A stretch of 14,772 nucleotides of DNA from an uncultured Ruminococcus sp. Its GTDB lineage: Bacteria > Bacillota > Clostridia > Oscillospirales > Ruminococcaceae. Shown here piece by piece: positions 1-6,449 of this stretch. Below the pieces are notes generated by a model that searched no databases, was not told the DNA's origin, and saw only the letters and a list, made by a program, of their open reading frames with translations. The stretch covers positions 1 through 14,772 of the forward strand of contig CALEPT010000004.1 of the NCBI GenBank assembly GCA_937910385.1, given 5' to 3'. The translations under genes and the position numbers were made by a program. Position 1 is the stretch's first letter, and the number at the start of each line of letters is the position of its first letter.

Positions 1-10
1 GCGGCTTTGT

Positions 11-25
11 GGCTGCTTTGCAGCC
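11..25 (-). repeat. Small GC-rich hairpin downstream of hisE
   Basis: A perfect 6-bp stem (GGCTGC / GCAGCC) encloses a 3-base loop. It lies 43 bases past the hisE stop and directly beside the 27-base palindrome at 26-52. Reading on the minus strand, no T-run follows it within the window, so it is not a standard intrinsic terminator. It may act with its neighbour as a transcript 3' end structure; that role is inferred from position only. Confidence 0.45.
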
Positions 26-52
26 TGCAAAATGTACAATGTACATTTTGCA
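26..52. repeat. Perfect 27-base palindrome after hisE
   Basis: Two 13-base arms (TGCAAAATGTACA and its exact reverse complement) flank a single central A at position 39. The core is two copies of the self-complementary hexamer TGTACA separated by one base. It starts 15 bases after the hisE stop, the last gene of the operon. It could be a rho-independent-like end structure, although it is AT-rich and has no T-run, or a binding site for a dimeric regulator of a gene to the left of the window. The symmetry is seen directly; the function is unknown. Confidence 0.6.
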
Positions 53-67
53 ATATAGGCAAGTATA

Positions 68-406
68 TCAAGTGTTTTTGTCTACCTCGTGGAACTTCTT
101 GAGATTTCCTATCTTTTCGTTGCGCTCGTCGAGCACCTTCTCGACCTCCGACCATTCGAGTCCCTGATTCGCGCACAGCACCATTATGTGATAAAGAAGG
201 TCGTTTATCTCGTTTTTAAGCTCGTCGTTGTTGTTGTTCTTCGCAGCAATAACGGTCTCGGTAGCCTCCTCACCAACCTTCTTGCATATCTTGTCAACGC
301 CCTTTTCAAAGAGGTAGCAGGTGTAAGAGTTCTCGGCAGCAGTGCCGCTCTCGAACTGCTTCTTGCGCTCCTTTATAACTTCAAAAATTTCCTCGTAAAC
401 TGTCAT
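68..406 (-). CDS. hisE: Phosphoribosyl-ATP pyrophosphatase HisE
   Basis: Second step of histidine synthesis: removes pyrophosphate from phosphoribosyl-ATP to give phosphoribosyl-AMP in the cytosol. The 112-residue protein is the usual size of a stand-alone HisE, an all-alpha MazG-like fold. It carries the family helix motif GEEATETVIAAKN followed by the acidic stretch ENDLLYH-like (seen as EINDLLYHIMVL), which together supply the Mg-binding Glu/Asp residues. It is separate from HisI, unlike the fused HisIE of enterobacteria. Its ATG shares one base with the hisI stop (TAATG), and a GAGGAG site lies 8 bases upstream inside hisI, so translation is probably coupled. It is the last gene of the operon. 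Confidence 0.95.
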   Translation of the reverse strand: MTVYEEIFEVIKERKKQFESGTAAENSYTCYLFEKGVDKICKKVGEEATETVIAAKNNNNDELKNEINDLLYHIMVLCANQGLEWSEVEKVLDERNEKIGNLKKFHEVDKNT

Positions 407-756
407 TATTCATTCTCCTCATTATTATAGATCTCATTGAAAAAGCAGCTGTAACTGCCCGTATGGCAGGCTGCACCCGTCTGCTCAACGTTGACGAGCA
501 GCGTGTCGTTGTCGCAGTCACCGAAAATAGAAACCACCTTCTGAACGTGTCCGCTCGTCGCCCCCTTGTTCCAGTACTCCTGACGGGAACGGCTCCAGAA
601 CCAAGTATAGCCCGTTTCGAGGGTCTTTTTCAGACTTTCCTTGTTCATGTACGCGAGCATTAACACCGTTTTTGTGTTGACCTCATAGCATATCGCGGGT
701 ATAAGCTCGCTTTTTACAAAGAATTTATCAAGGTCATTCAAGTCTATTTTTACCAT
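406..756 (-). CDS. hisI: Phosphoribosyl-AMP cyclohydrolase HisI
   Basis: Third step of histidine synthesis: opens the adenine ring of phosphoribosyl-AMP to give ProFAR. The 116-residue protein has the full PRA-CH signature: the WFWSRSR block near residue 52, NKGATSGH near 63-70, the Mg ligands D80, D82 and D84, and the zinc cysteines C81, C97 and C104 (the last two in ACHTGSYSC). The frame stays open up to 807, but that longer start would overlap the preceding gene by 47 bases and has no family sequence. The ATG at 756 has AAGGAG seven bases upstream (764-769) and gives the expected length, so I place the start there. It starts 4 bases after the SdpI-like gene stops and overlaps hisE by one base. 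Confidence 0.95.
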   Translation of the reverse strand: MVKIDLNDLDKFFVKSELIPAICYEVNTKTVLMLAYMNKESLKKTLETGYTWFWSRSRQEYWNKGATSGHVQKVVSIFGDCDNDTLLVNVEQTGAACHTGSYSCFFNEIYNNEENE

Positions 757-760
757 TTTT

Positions 761-1141
761 TCACTCCTTGTTAATTGGTCTGCCATCATCATCAAAACGG
801 CTGACAAGACCCATTATAACAGCCGTCGCCGAGCAGCTCAGTGCAATGACTATGACTGCAAGTATCCCGACGGATAAAAGCACCGCCGCCGCATCGCTAA
901 GTTGCCCGCTCAGCAGCATTGCTGCGATGACAGCCATAGATCCGCAAAAGCCGATCTTCAGCCATGCTCCACCGCATACCGTATTGGCATAGCTCCATGT
1001 ATCATAGCTTTTTTTAGAGTGCGCGGTACGGATACCATACTGCATTTTCTCATCGCCCGGCGCACGAAACTTCATATAATATCCGCTCAAAATCGCTCCT
1101 ATTGATATCAGGATATCGACTATCAGAAATATTTCCTGCAT
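761..1141 (-). CDS. SdpI-like small membrane protein
   Basis: A 126-residue protein with three clear hydrophobic segments, at about residues 4-22, 58-79 and 84-110, and a charged C-terminal tail. Between the first two lies YGIRTAHSKKSYDTWSYAN, which resembles the GIRT...W...N signature of the SdpI/YfhL immunity-protein family, whose Bacillus member protects against the SdpC killing factor. Here no toxin gene is visible beside it, and the role is unknown. A GAGGTG site lies five bases before the ATG. It sits 9 bases after the GNAT gene and 4 bases before hisI, so it is surely co-transcribed with the his genes. The family call is from motif similarity only. Confidence 0.65.
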   Translation of the reverse strand: MQEIFLIVDILISIGAILSGYYMKFRAPGDEKMQYGIRTAHSKKSYDTWSYANTVCGGAWLKIGFCGSMAVIAAMLLSGQLSDAAAVLLSVGILAVIVIALSCSATAVIMGLVSRFDDDGRPINKE

Positions 1142-1150
1142 CTTGCCACC

Positions 1151-1552
1151 TCAAGTCCACAGCGACGTTATGAACATCGGCGAGCTTACGTCCGATTTTG
1201 TGAAGCCGCAGTTTTCATAGAACTTCATCTCTGCGTCATAGGCTATCACGATCAGCCGCAGGTAGTCCGCATACTTTTTCTTTATCATGTCCACGAGCGT
1301 GCGCCCGATCGTCTGTCCGTGGTGGTCGGGATCAACGAGCAGATAGTGTACGTATGCTGTCATCACACCATCGTCCATTGCGCATATCATACCGACGAGC
1401 GTATCGCCGTCCCACGCGCTGTATACCGTGGAGAAGCCTTTCATCGCCGCCGCAAGCTTTTCGGGATAGTGCCCCGATGACCAGTCAACCGAAAGGAACA
1501 GCCTTTCAAGTTCCTCACTCGTAAAGTCGTGAGTGTCTCTGTATTCTATCAT
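1151..1552 (-). CDS. GNAT-family N-acetyltransferase
   Basis: A 133-residue protein with the layout of a single GNAT acetyltransferase domain. Residues 66-76 form the beta4-like strand YVHYLLVDPDH. The acetyl-CoA pyrophosphate loop follows as HHGQTIGRTL (77-86), a slightly worn version of the (Q/R)xxGx(G/A) motif with His in the first place and Thr for the first Gly. The FYENCGF motif near 110 is typical of the C-terminal half of the fold. The substrate cannot be told from sequence; family members acetylate small amines, antibiotics or protein N-termini. It starts 8 bases after the deaminase-like gene, with GAGG six bases before the ATG, and so belongs to the same transcript. Confidence 0.85.
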   Translation of the reverse strand: MIEYRDTHDFTSEELERLFLSVDWSSGHYPEKLAAAMKGFSTVYSAWDGDTLVGMICAMDDGVMTAYVHYLLVDPDHHGQTIGRTLVDMIKKKYADYLRLIVIAYDAEMKFYENCGFTKSDVSSPMFITSLWT

Positions 1553-1560
1553 ATATTACC

Positions 1561-1953
1561 TCATATCCACCACTCGGGAGTTATCTCGCCGAGTGTGACA
1601 GTCCTGCTGCTTTCGCAGTCGCACATAATTTCGATGCTCTTGTAGCTATCGGGCATGAGCTGCACCATGAGCTCCCGGCAGGCTCCGCACGGAGCTCCGC
1701 TGCTGCCGTCGGGAAGTATCGCGAGCACGCGGTCTATCTCATACTCGCCATTCGTTACCATGTTGAAAATGGCGTTCCTCTCGGCGCAGATACCGAGCGT
1801 GGAACAGGTGTCGATACAGACTCCCGTGTAAATGCGCCCCGACTTCGAGCGGACTGTCGCAGAGACCTCTCCCGCTGTCACGTATTCGGAGATACGACGC
1901 GCATTGAATACCGCCTTTGCCGCCGCATACATCTCCTCCCATATCTTATCCAT
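1561..1953 (-). CDS. Cytidine-deaminase-like zinc protein
   Basis: A 130-residue member of the cytidine deaminase fold. The zinc and catalytic residues are all present: C56-A-E58 (in ICAERNA) and PC89GAC92, with E58 as the expected proton shuttle. The length matches tetrameric Cdd enzymes. However, the ribose-binding NxE(N) motif that normally lies about 10 residues before CAE is replaced by C46-I-D48-T, somewhat as in blasticidin-S deaminases. The substrate may therefore not be cytidine. It starts 3 bases after the hisF stop with AGGTG upstream, and GNAT follows after 8 bases. Possible roles are pyrimidine salvage, drug or nucleoside-antibiotic deamination, or an unknown amine. Fold confidence is high and substrate confidence low. 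Confidence 0.8.
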   Translation of the reverse strand: MDKIWEEMYAAAKAVFNARRISEYVTAGEVSATVRSKSGRIYTGVCIDTCSTLGICAERNAIFNMVTNGEYEIDRVLAILPDGSSGAPCGACRELMVQLMPDSYKSIEIMCDCESSRTVTLGEITPEWWI

Positions 1954-1956
1954 ATT

Positions 1957-2712
1957 TCACCTCATGGTAACTCCGCGCTCGCGGCAGTAGGTCTTGACCT
2001 CCTGCACTGTCAGCTCACGGAAGTGGAAAAGCGAAGCCGCCAGAGCCGCAGTAGCTCCGGTTTTCTCGAACACCTCGTAGAAATCATTTATCTTCCCCGC
2101 GCCGCCACTGGCGATAACGGGTATCGAGCAATTGTCGCAGACCGCTTTCAGCATGGGGATATCAAAGCCTTCCTTTGTGCCGTCAGCATCTATGGAATTG
2201 AGACATATCTCTCCTGCACCGAGCTTCTCAATAGTATGCACCCAGTCGATGAGGTCGAGACCCATGTCAACACGTCCGCCGTTGATATACACAGTCCACT
2301 TGCCGTCGGAGACCTTTTTTGCGTCGATACCAACACAGATACACTGACTGCCGAAGATGTCCGCGCCGTCCTTTATAAGCTGCGGATTCTGCACCGCCTG
2401 AGAGTTCACCGATACCTTATCAGCGCCGGCACGCAGGGTCTCGCGGATATCGTCAACGGTCTTTATGCCTCCGCCGACTGTCAGCGGTACGAACACCTTT
2501 TTAGCGGTCTCGCGCACCACGTCAAGGAAGACTCCCCTGCCCTCGTAGGACGCGGTTATGTCGTAGAAAACTATCTCGTCGGCGCGCAGGCGGTTGTACT
2601 CCTCCGCGCACTCAATGGGGTCACCCACATCGCGGACTCCCTCAAAATTCACGCCCTTTACCACCTTGCCGTTGCGCACGTCAAGGCACGGGATTATTCT
2701 TTTTGCAAGCAT
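1957..2712 (-). CDS. hisF: Imidazole glycerol phosphate synthase cyclase subunit HisF
   Basis: Cyclase half of IGP synthase. It takes ammonia from HisH and joins it to PRFAR, giving imidazole-glycerol phosphate and AICAR. The 251-residue (beta/alpha)8 barrel starts MLAKRIIPCLDV and has both catalytic aspartates at the family positions, D11 and D130 (in VGIDAKK). The phosphate-binding loops are intact: VGGGIK near 79-84 and ASGGAG near the C-terminal third. GGAGG lies six bases before the ATG. Its partner hisH is about 2.5 kb upstream in the same operon, separated by the lipoprotein, flavodoxin, hisA and a small orphan gene. Nothing looks damaged. Confidence 0.97.
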   Translation of the reverse strand: MLAKRIIPCLDVRNGKVVKGVNFEGVRDVGDPIECAEEYNRLRADEIVFYDITASYEGRGVFLDVVRETAKKVFVPLTVGGGIKTVDDIRETLRAGADKVSVNSQAVQNPQLIKDGADIFGSQCICVGIDAKKVSDGKWTVYINGGRVDMGLDLIDWVHTIEKLGAGEICLNSIDADGTKEGFDIPMLKAVCDNCSIPVIASGGAGKINDFYEVFEKTGATAALAASLFHFRELTVQEVKTYCRERGVTMR

Positions 2713-2744
2713 TGTTTTCCTCCGTTTCCGAGCAGTCTGTTTCC

Positions 2745-2981
2745 TTACATTATCATATTTTTAATACATTCATGTCCGATATCAATAGCTCGTTCTAAAG
2801 TGTCAGCAATATGCTTATAATCGGGAATATCAAAATAATATACTGTGTCATCGGGTATATATTCATCTGAATACACACATTTTTCCTGAACAGATACTTC
2901 GTAATAATTATTTTTCTGATATACCCTGAATCTGTACTCCTTGTCATCGGAGTATCCTTCATACAGAAAAGTGCTGTTCAT
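2745..2981 (-). CDS. Small orphan protein between hisA and hisF (78 aa)
   Basis: Unrecognised 78-residue protein, rich in Tyr, Asp and Glu, acidic overall, with no signal peptide or membrane segment. The first half looks like two or three short beta strands (YRFRVYQ, YYEVSVQ, TVYYFDI) and the last 20 residues like a helix. The gene begins 2 bases after the hisA stop and ends 32 bases before hisF. The ribosome site is weak (TGGAAA), so it may rely on coupling to hisA. By hand count the row starting at 2821 is 19/60 GC, against 34/60 for the row at 3061 in hisA, so it is much more AT-rich and looks like a later insertion. The position and open frame suggest a real gene. Confidence 0.65.
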   Translation of the reverse strand: MNSTFLYEGYSDDKEYRFRVYQKNNYYEVSVQEKCVYSDEYIPDDTVYYFDIPDYKHIADTLERAIDIGHECIKNMIM

Positions 2982-2983
2982 GG

Positions 2984-3709
2984 CTATTTTCCAGCATACT
3001 CAACAGCCTCGCGCAGGTCGAGAGTGCCCTTGTAAATGGACTTTCCGCAGATAGTGCCGTAGAGCCCCATTTCCTTGCAGGCGATAATGTCGTCCATGGT
3101 CTTGACGCCGCCGGAAGCTACGATGTCCGCACGCCCCTTCACAGCTTCATTGAGTGCGGCAAGCTGCTCGCGGTTTACGCCGGAGAGTGTGCCGTCCTTG
3201 GAAATATCCGTGAAAATGAAGCAGTGAACTCCTACCTCTATCATCTTATTGGCGAGGTCGATATAATGGACGTCGGAGCTTTCAAGCCAGCCCTCCGTCG
3301 CGACCATGCCGTTTACAGCGTCTATCCCTACAACTATTTTCTCGCTGCCGAAACGCTCCACCGCATCGCTCACGAGCTTGGGGTTTTTGAGAGCAACCGA
3401 GCCGAGTATGACCCTTGTTATACCCATTTCAAGATACTCCCTGATAGTCTCAAGACTGCGTATGCCGCCGCCGAGCTCGACCTTTAACGAGGTCTTTTCG
3501 GCAACGTCGGTGTATATCTTGGTATTGACGGGGCGGCCCTCCTTAGCGCCGTCGAGGTCAACCATGTGTATCCACTCAGCGCCCGCCTCCTCGAAGCTTT
3601 TTGCGGTCGCAAGGTAGTCCGAAGCGACCTTTTCCACCGTGGAGAAGTCTCCCTTGAAAAGGCGCACACAGTTTCCGTCCTTAATATCTATTGCAGGTAA
3701 AATTATCAT
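2984..3709 (-). CDS. hisA: ProFAR isomerase HisA
   Basis: Fourth step of histidine synthesis: Amadori isomerisation of ProFAR to PRFAR. The 241-residue (beta/alpha)8 barrel has the catalytic D8 (in LPAIDIKDG) and D130 (in VGIDAVNG). The phosphate loops are ELGGGIRS near 78-85 and ASGGVK near the end. HisA and HisF are homologous barrels; the IKDGNCVRL start and the short length fit HisA, not HisF. The gene begins one base after the flavodoxin stop, with AAGGAG placed inside that gene seven bases before the ATG. This implies the flavodoxin insertion is settled within the operon and not a fresh disruption. Confidence 0.97.
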   Translation of the reverse strand: MIILPAIDIKDGNCVRLFKGDFSTVEKVASDYLATAKSFEEAGAEWIHMVDLDGAKEGRPVNTKIYTDVAEKTSLKVELGGGIRSLETIREYLEMGITRVILGSVALKNPKLVSDAVERFGSEKIVVGIDAVNGMVATEGWLESSDVHYIDLANKMIEVGVHCFIFTDISKDGTLSGVNREQLAALNEAVKGRADIVASGGVKTMDDIIACKEMGLYGTICGKSIYKGTLDLREAVEYAGK

Positions 3710-3710
3710 A

Positions 3711-4241
3711 TCATTGCTCCTTTTTTATAAGGTCAAGCATAGGCTCCAGATACTTCTTATCGGTCCAATCGCACTTTTTATCCTTTGCTTCAAGGAAAGG
3801 CTTTTCCCATGCACTTATAGTCGAAGGATCCTTTTTGTCCAGCATTTTTATGTACATCTTGCACATTGTCTTGTCAGCAAAACTCATGCCCTCAAGGTCC
3901 CACATTCCCTGAAAATAAAAACACGGTACATCAGCAAGGTCATCCTTGAGATTTCTCTTATTTATCATTTCAAGTATCTCATCATCATACGGAGCAGCTC
4001 CGCAGCAATAAACATATATCTTCTTGCCTTTAAGTTCATTTATATTCTTTTTCAGGAACGATATACCGGCAATTACCGATGCATAAACTCCGCCGCCAAG
4101 GATAATGATATCATGCTTTGCAACTTCTTTTATATCAGCCTTTTTAGTTTCGATAACTTCAAAGCCTGTTTCTTCCGAAAGCCACTGTGCATATTTTTTT
4201 GCTGCTCCGTATTTTGATTGGTAAAGTATTATTCCAGACAT
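3711..4241 (-). CDS. Flavodoxin-domain protein
   Basis: A 176-residue protein with a flavodoxin fold. The N-terminal strand and FMN phosphate loop read IILYQSKYGAAKKYA (residues 4-18), followed by DIIILGGGVYAS (44-55) and KKIYVYCCGAAP (about 73-84), the second and third loops that hold the isoalloxazine ring. It resembles the short flavodoxins related to HemG/menaquinone-dependent protoporphyrinogen oxidase more than classic electron-carrier flavodoxins, and it ends in a charged tail. A strong GGAGGAAATT site precedes the ATG. It is AT-rich (row 3961 is 22/60 GC by hand count) compared with the his genes. No histidine step needs FMN, so its link to the operon is unclear. The partner is unknown. 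Confidence 0.8.
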   Translation of the reverse strand: MSGIILYQSKYGAAKKYAQWLSEETGFEVIETKKADIKEVAKHDIIILGGGVYASVIAGISFLKKNINELKGKKIYVYCCGAAPYDDEILEMINKRNLKDDLADVPCFYFQGMWDLEGMSFADKTMCKMYIKMLDKKDPSTISAWEKPFLEAKDKKCDWTDKKYLEPMLDLIKKEQ

Positions 4242-4300
4242 AATTTCCTCCGTTGATAATTATTATTTTCAGTTCATGCTCCGCCGAACCAATCCGCCGG

Positions 4301-5254
4301 TTACTCTGCATAAAGCTCCGAACCGCTGTTTGCGTCGAGCATGACCATTTCGGGAACTTCGTTTTCAAGCAGGATACGCCAAGCCAGACTGCCTTCGTAT
4401 ATAACGAGCTCGGGGTCGGTCATCATCTCGCAGCCGTACCTTTCCTTTATGAGTTCGGAAAGCTCATTTTCAGCTATTTCAGGTGTTGTATCGAGGTCGA
4501 GCTCTGATGCAAAATTATAAGAGACAATTAAATATATCTTGTTCCTGTCGTCATTGTAGACGGTCAGCGCGGCCATAGAGCCGTACACCGGTACGTCGTT
4601 ATAATACCGGTCGAACTGATAGACAGTAGTTCCACTTAACGGGATGCCGACCGTGCCATTGGGTACCAACGTGGAGATCACCTCCTCGCCGCCGAGCAGC
4701 TCCGCGAAGGAGGCGACCGCCTTATATGCGTCATCGTAGTTATTGACCTCAAACGGCATGATATAATCCTGAATGGCGTGAAGCTGAGTTCCCGTGTCAA
4801 GATCATAGCAGCTTATTCCTGCGCCCGAGCTGATGATATCCTCCTCGGTTATCTGCTCGGGTAGAGTGAAATTGCTCTTTATTTCTATCGTGCCGGCCGC
4901 GCGCTTTGCCTTTATCTTTATCGTATATTCGCCCGAGGTCTCGGCTGTATAGACATAATCATTGATATTCTCAATATTACTCATTTTATAGCCAGTGTCC
5001 TCGCCGGATAACGCAATGCTTATCGCGACCTTGCCCTTTGTTATATCAGCATTTACGGTGAAGCTGTCACCCTCCTGCATATCGCGCACAAGACTGTCCT
5101 CGCCGCTGAAATACGTGAAATCTGCGGAGTAGTAGTCGGGATTGTTGACCCTGTTGCCCTTGAAATTTCTGCCCTTTCCGCATGATGAGATAATTGCTGC
5201 TAAAGTCATTGCTGTGACTGTTATTAAGATTATTACTGATATTCTTATTTTCAT
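4301..5254 (-). CDS. Lipoprotein with thermolysin-propeptide-like (FTP/PepSY) domain
   Basis: A 317-residue probable lipoprotein. It starts with a Lys/Arg-tagged hydrophobic stretch (2-22) and a lipobox ending ISSC, so C25 should be lipidated after signal peptidase II cleavage. Residues about 35-130 look like a beta-rich domain. From about 165 on the pattern matches the FTP and PepSY propeptides of M4 metalloproteases: DDAYKAVASFAELLGG, then YQFDRYYNDVPVYGSMAALTVY-like text near 208-230, TTPEIAENELSELIKERYG, SLAWRIL, and the closing LDANSGSEL. No HExxH protease follows, so it is an orphan propeptide-type module, perhaps an exported protease inhibitor or sensor. Its ATG overlaps the hisH stop (ATGA), giving tight coupling to hisH. 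Domain names rest on my motif recognition. Confidence 0.75.
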   Translation of the reverse strand: MKIRISVIILITVTAMTLAAIISSCGKGRNFKGNRVNNPDYYSADFTYFSGEDSLVRDMQEGDSFTVNADITKGKVAISIALSGEDTGYKMSNIENINDYVYTAETSGEYTIKIKAKRAAGTIEIKSNFTLPEQITEEDIISSGAGISCYDLDTGTQLHAIQDYIMPFEVNNYDDAYKAVASFAELLGGEEVISTLVPNGTVGIPLSGTTVYQFDRYYNDVPVYGSMAALTVYNDDRNKIYLIVSYNFASELDLDTTPEIAENELSELIKERYGCEMMTDPELVIYEGSLAWRILLENEVPEMVMLDANSGSELYAE

Positions 5255-5856
5255 TTTATAAGCTCTCCGAAATTTCTTAGTATTTGAAGTCCCGTATCTC
5301 CCGATTTTTCAGGGTGAAACTGTGCTCCGTAGACGAAACCTCCGTCGTATACGAGGGCAGGCACTCTGCCGCCGTACTCAACATATGCGGAGATATTTTC
5401 GTCCGCGCACTCCGCCTTGTAGGAGTGTACGAAATAAACATATTCATCGTCGCCTATCTCATTCATCAGAGGGCAGTCGTTGAGCTTTTCAAGCTTATTC
5501 CAGCCCATGTGCGGGATTATCAGATCGGGAGACTCCATTTTCCGCACCGCGCCGTCGATGAGTGCAAGTCCGCCGCATTCCTCGAACTCATATCCCTTAG
5601 AAAATATGAGCTGCATTCCGAGGCATATCCCGAGGAACGGCTTTTTTGCGGCTTCCTCCTTTATCGTATCAACAAGCCCCGACTCTGCAAGCTTTTCCAT
5701 TGCCCACGGAAACGCTCCGACTCCCGGCAATATGACCGCGTCCGCATCCCTTACGGACTTCTCGTCCGAGACAAGTGCGCTCTCCAGTCCGAGATGGTCG
5801 AGCGCATTTTTCACGCTGAAAATATTGCCCGCGCCGTAGTCAATAATAGCTATCAT
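5251..5856 (-). CDS. hisH: Imidazole glycerol phosphate synthase glutaminase subunit HisH
   Basis: Class I glutamine amidotransferase that supplies ammonia to HisF. The 201-residue protein has the nucleophile C78 in GICLGMQ, with H181 and E183 in FHPEKSG completing the catalytic triad, and the N-terminal strand IAIIDYGAGN. A GTG at 5859 lies directly before the ATG at 5856; I prefer the ATG because AGGAG is seven bases before it. The ATG shares a base with the hisB stop (TGATG). Its 3' end overlaps the lipoprotein gene by four bases. HisF, its partner, is encoded further down the same operon. Confidence 0.97.
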   Translation of the reverse strand: MIAIIDYGAGNIFSVKNALDHLGLESALVSDEKSVRDADAVILPGVGAFPWAMEKLAESGLVDTIKEEAAKKPFLGICLGMQLIFSKGYEFEECGGLALIDGAVRKMESPDLIIPHMGWNKLEKLNDCPLMNEIGDDEYVYFVHSYKAECADENISAYVEYGGRVPALVYDGGFVYGAQFHPEKSGDTGLQILRNFGELIK

Positions 5857-6449
5857 CACAGAACTCCTTTCGTGGAGAGCGTCGAACCGTCCGTGTTATG
5901 GGCGACTGCCGTTTTCAGAGCGTGCGCCACTGACTTGAAGGCAGCCTCGCACTTATGGTGATCGTTGCTGCCGTAAAGGAGGCTTATGTGCAGTGTCATG
6001 CCTGAATTAAAGGCAAATGCGCGGAAGAACTCCTCCGTCATGCACAGGTCATAGTCGCCGCAGCTCTGATTTGTAAAATCGCAGTTGAACACAAGGAACG
6101 GTCTGTTGCTGAGATCGAGGCTTGCCATAACGAGACTTTCGTCCATAGGTATATATGCGGTTCCGTAACGGACTATGCCCGATTTGTCGCCGAGAGCCTG
6201 TCCCAAAGCAGCTCCGAGCGCTATTCCTGTATCCTCTACTGTATGGTGACAGTCAACGTTGAGGTCACCCTTGACATGAATGCTCATGCTTATGCCGCTG
6301 TGAACTGACAGTGCGGTGAGCATATGGTCAAAAAAGCCTACTCCGGTATCAATATCAGCTTTTCCTCTGCCGTCAAGAGCTACCTCTATGCAGATGTCAG
6401 TCTCTTTTGTTTTTCGGACAATACTGCCCTTTCTTATTTCCTTATTCAT
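5856..6449 (-). CDS. hisB: Imidazoleglycerol-phosphate dehydratase HisB (single-domain)
   Basis: Dehydrates imidazole-glycerol phosphate to imidazole-acetol phosphate. The 197-residue protein is the stand-alone dehydratase, without the N-terminal HAD phosphatase domain of enterobacterial HisB. The manganese-binding histidine clusters are all visible: FFDHML near residue 40, DCHHTVEDTG near 66-75, and GSNDHHKCEAAFK near 160-172. Known active enzymes form 24-mers with two metal ions per site. The ATG overlaps the end of hisC by eight bases, with GGGAGG about nine bases upstream. Since this form has no phosphatase activity, histidinol-phosphate phosphatase must come from elsewhere. Confidence 0.97.
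   Translation of the reverse strand: MNKEIRKGSIVRKTKETDICIEVALDGRGKADIDTGVGFFDHMLTALSVHSGISMSIHVKGDLNVDCHHTVEDTGIALGAALGQALGDKSGIVRYGTAYIPMDESLVMASLDLSNRPFLVFNCDFTNQSCGDYDLCMTEEFFRAFAFNSGMTLHISLLYGSNDHHKCEAAFKSVAHALKTAVAHNTDGSTLSTKGVL

Noticed and set aside
757..807. Longer hisI start at 807
   Set aside because: It would overlap the SdpI-like gene by 47 bases and add 17 residues unlike HisI; the ATG at 756 has a well-placed AAGGAG.
2023..2820. 265-codon plus-strand open frame opposite hisF
   Set aside because: Antisense shadow of hisF and the 78-aa gene, without family features.
4242..4300. Internal promoter before the flavodoxin
   Set aside because: The gap is AT-rich, but TTGGTT with AAAATA at 17 bases is a poor match to sigma-A boxes; only the ribosome site is convincing.
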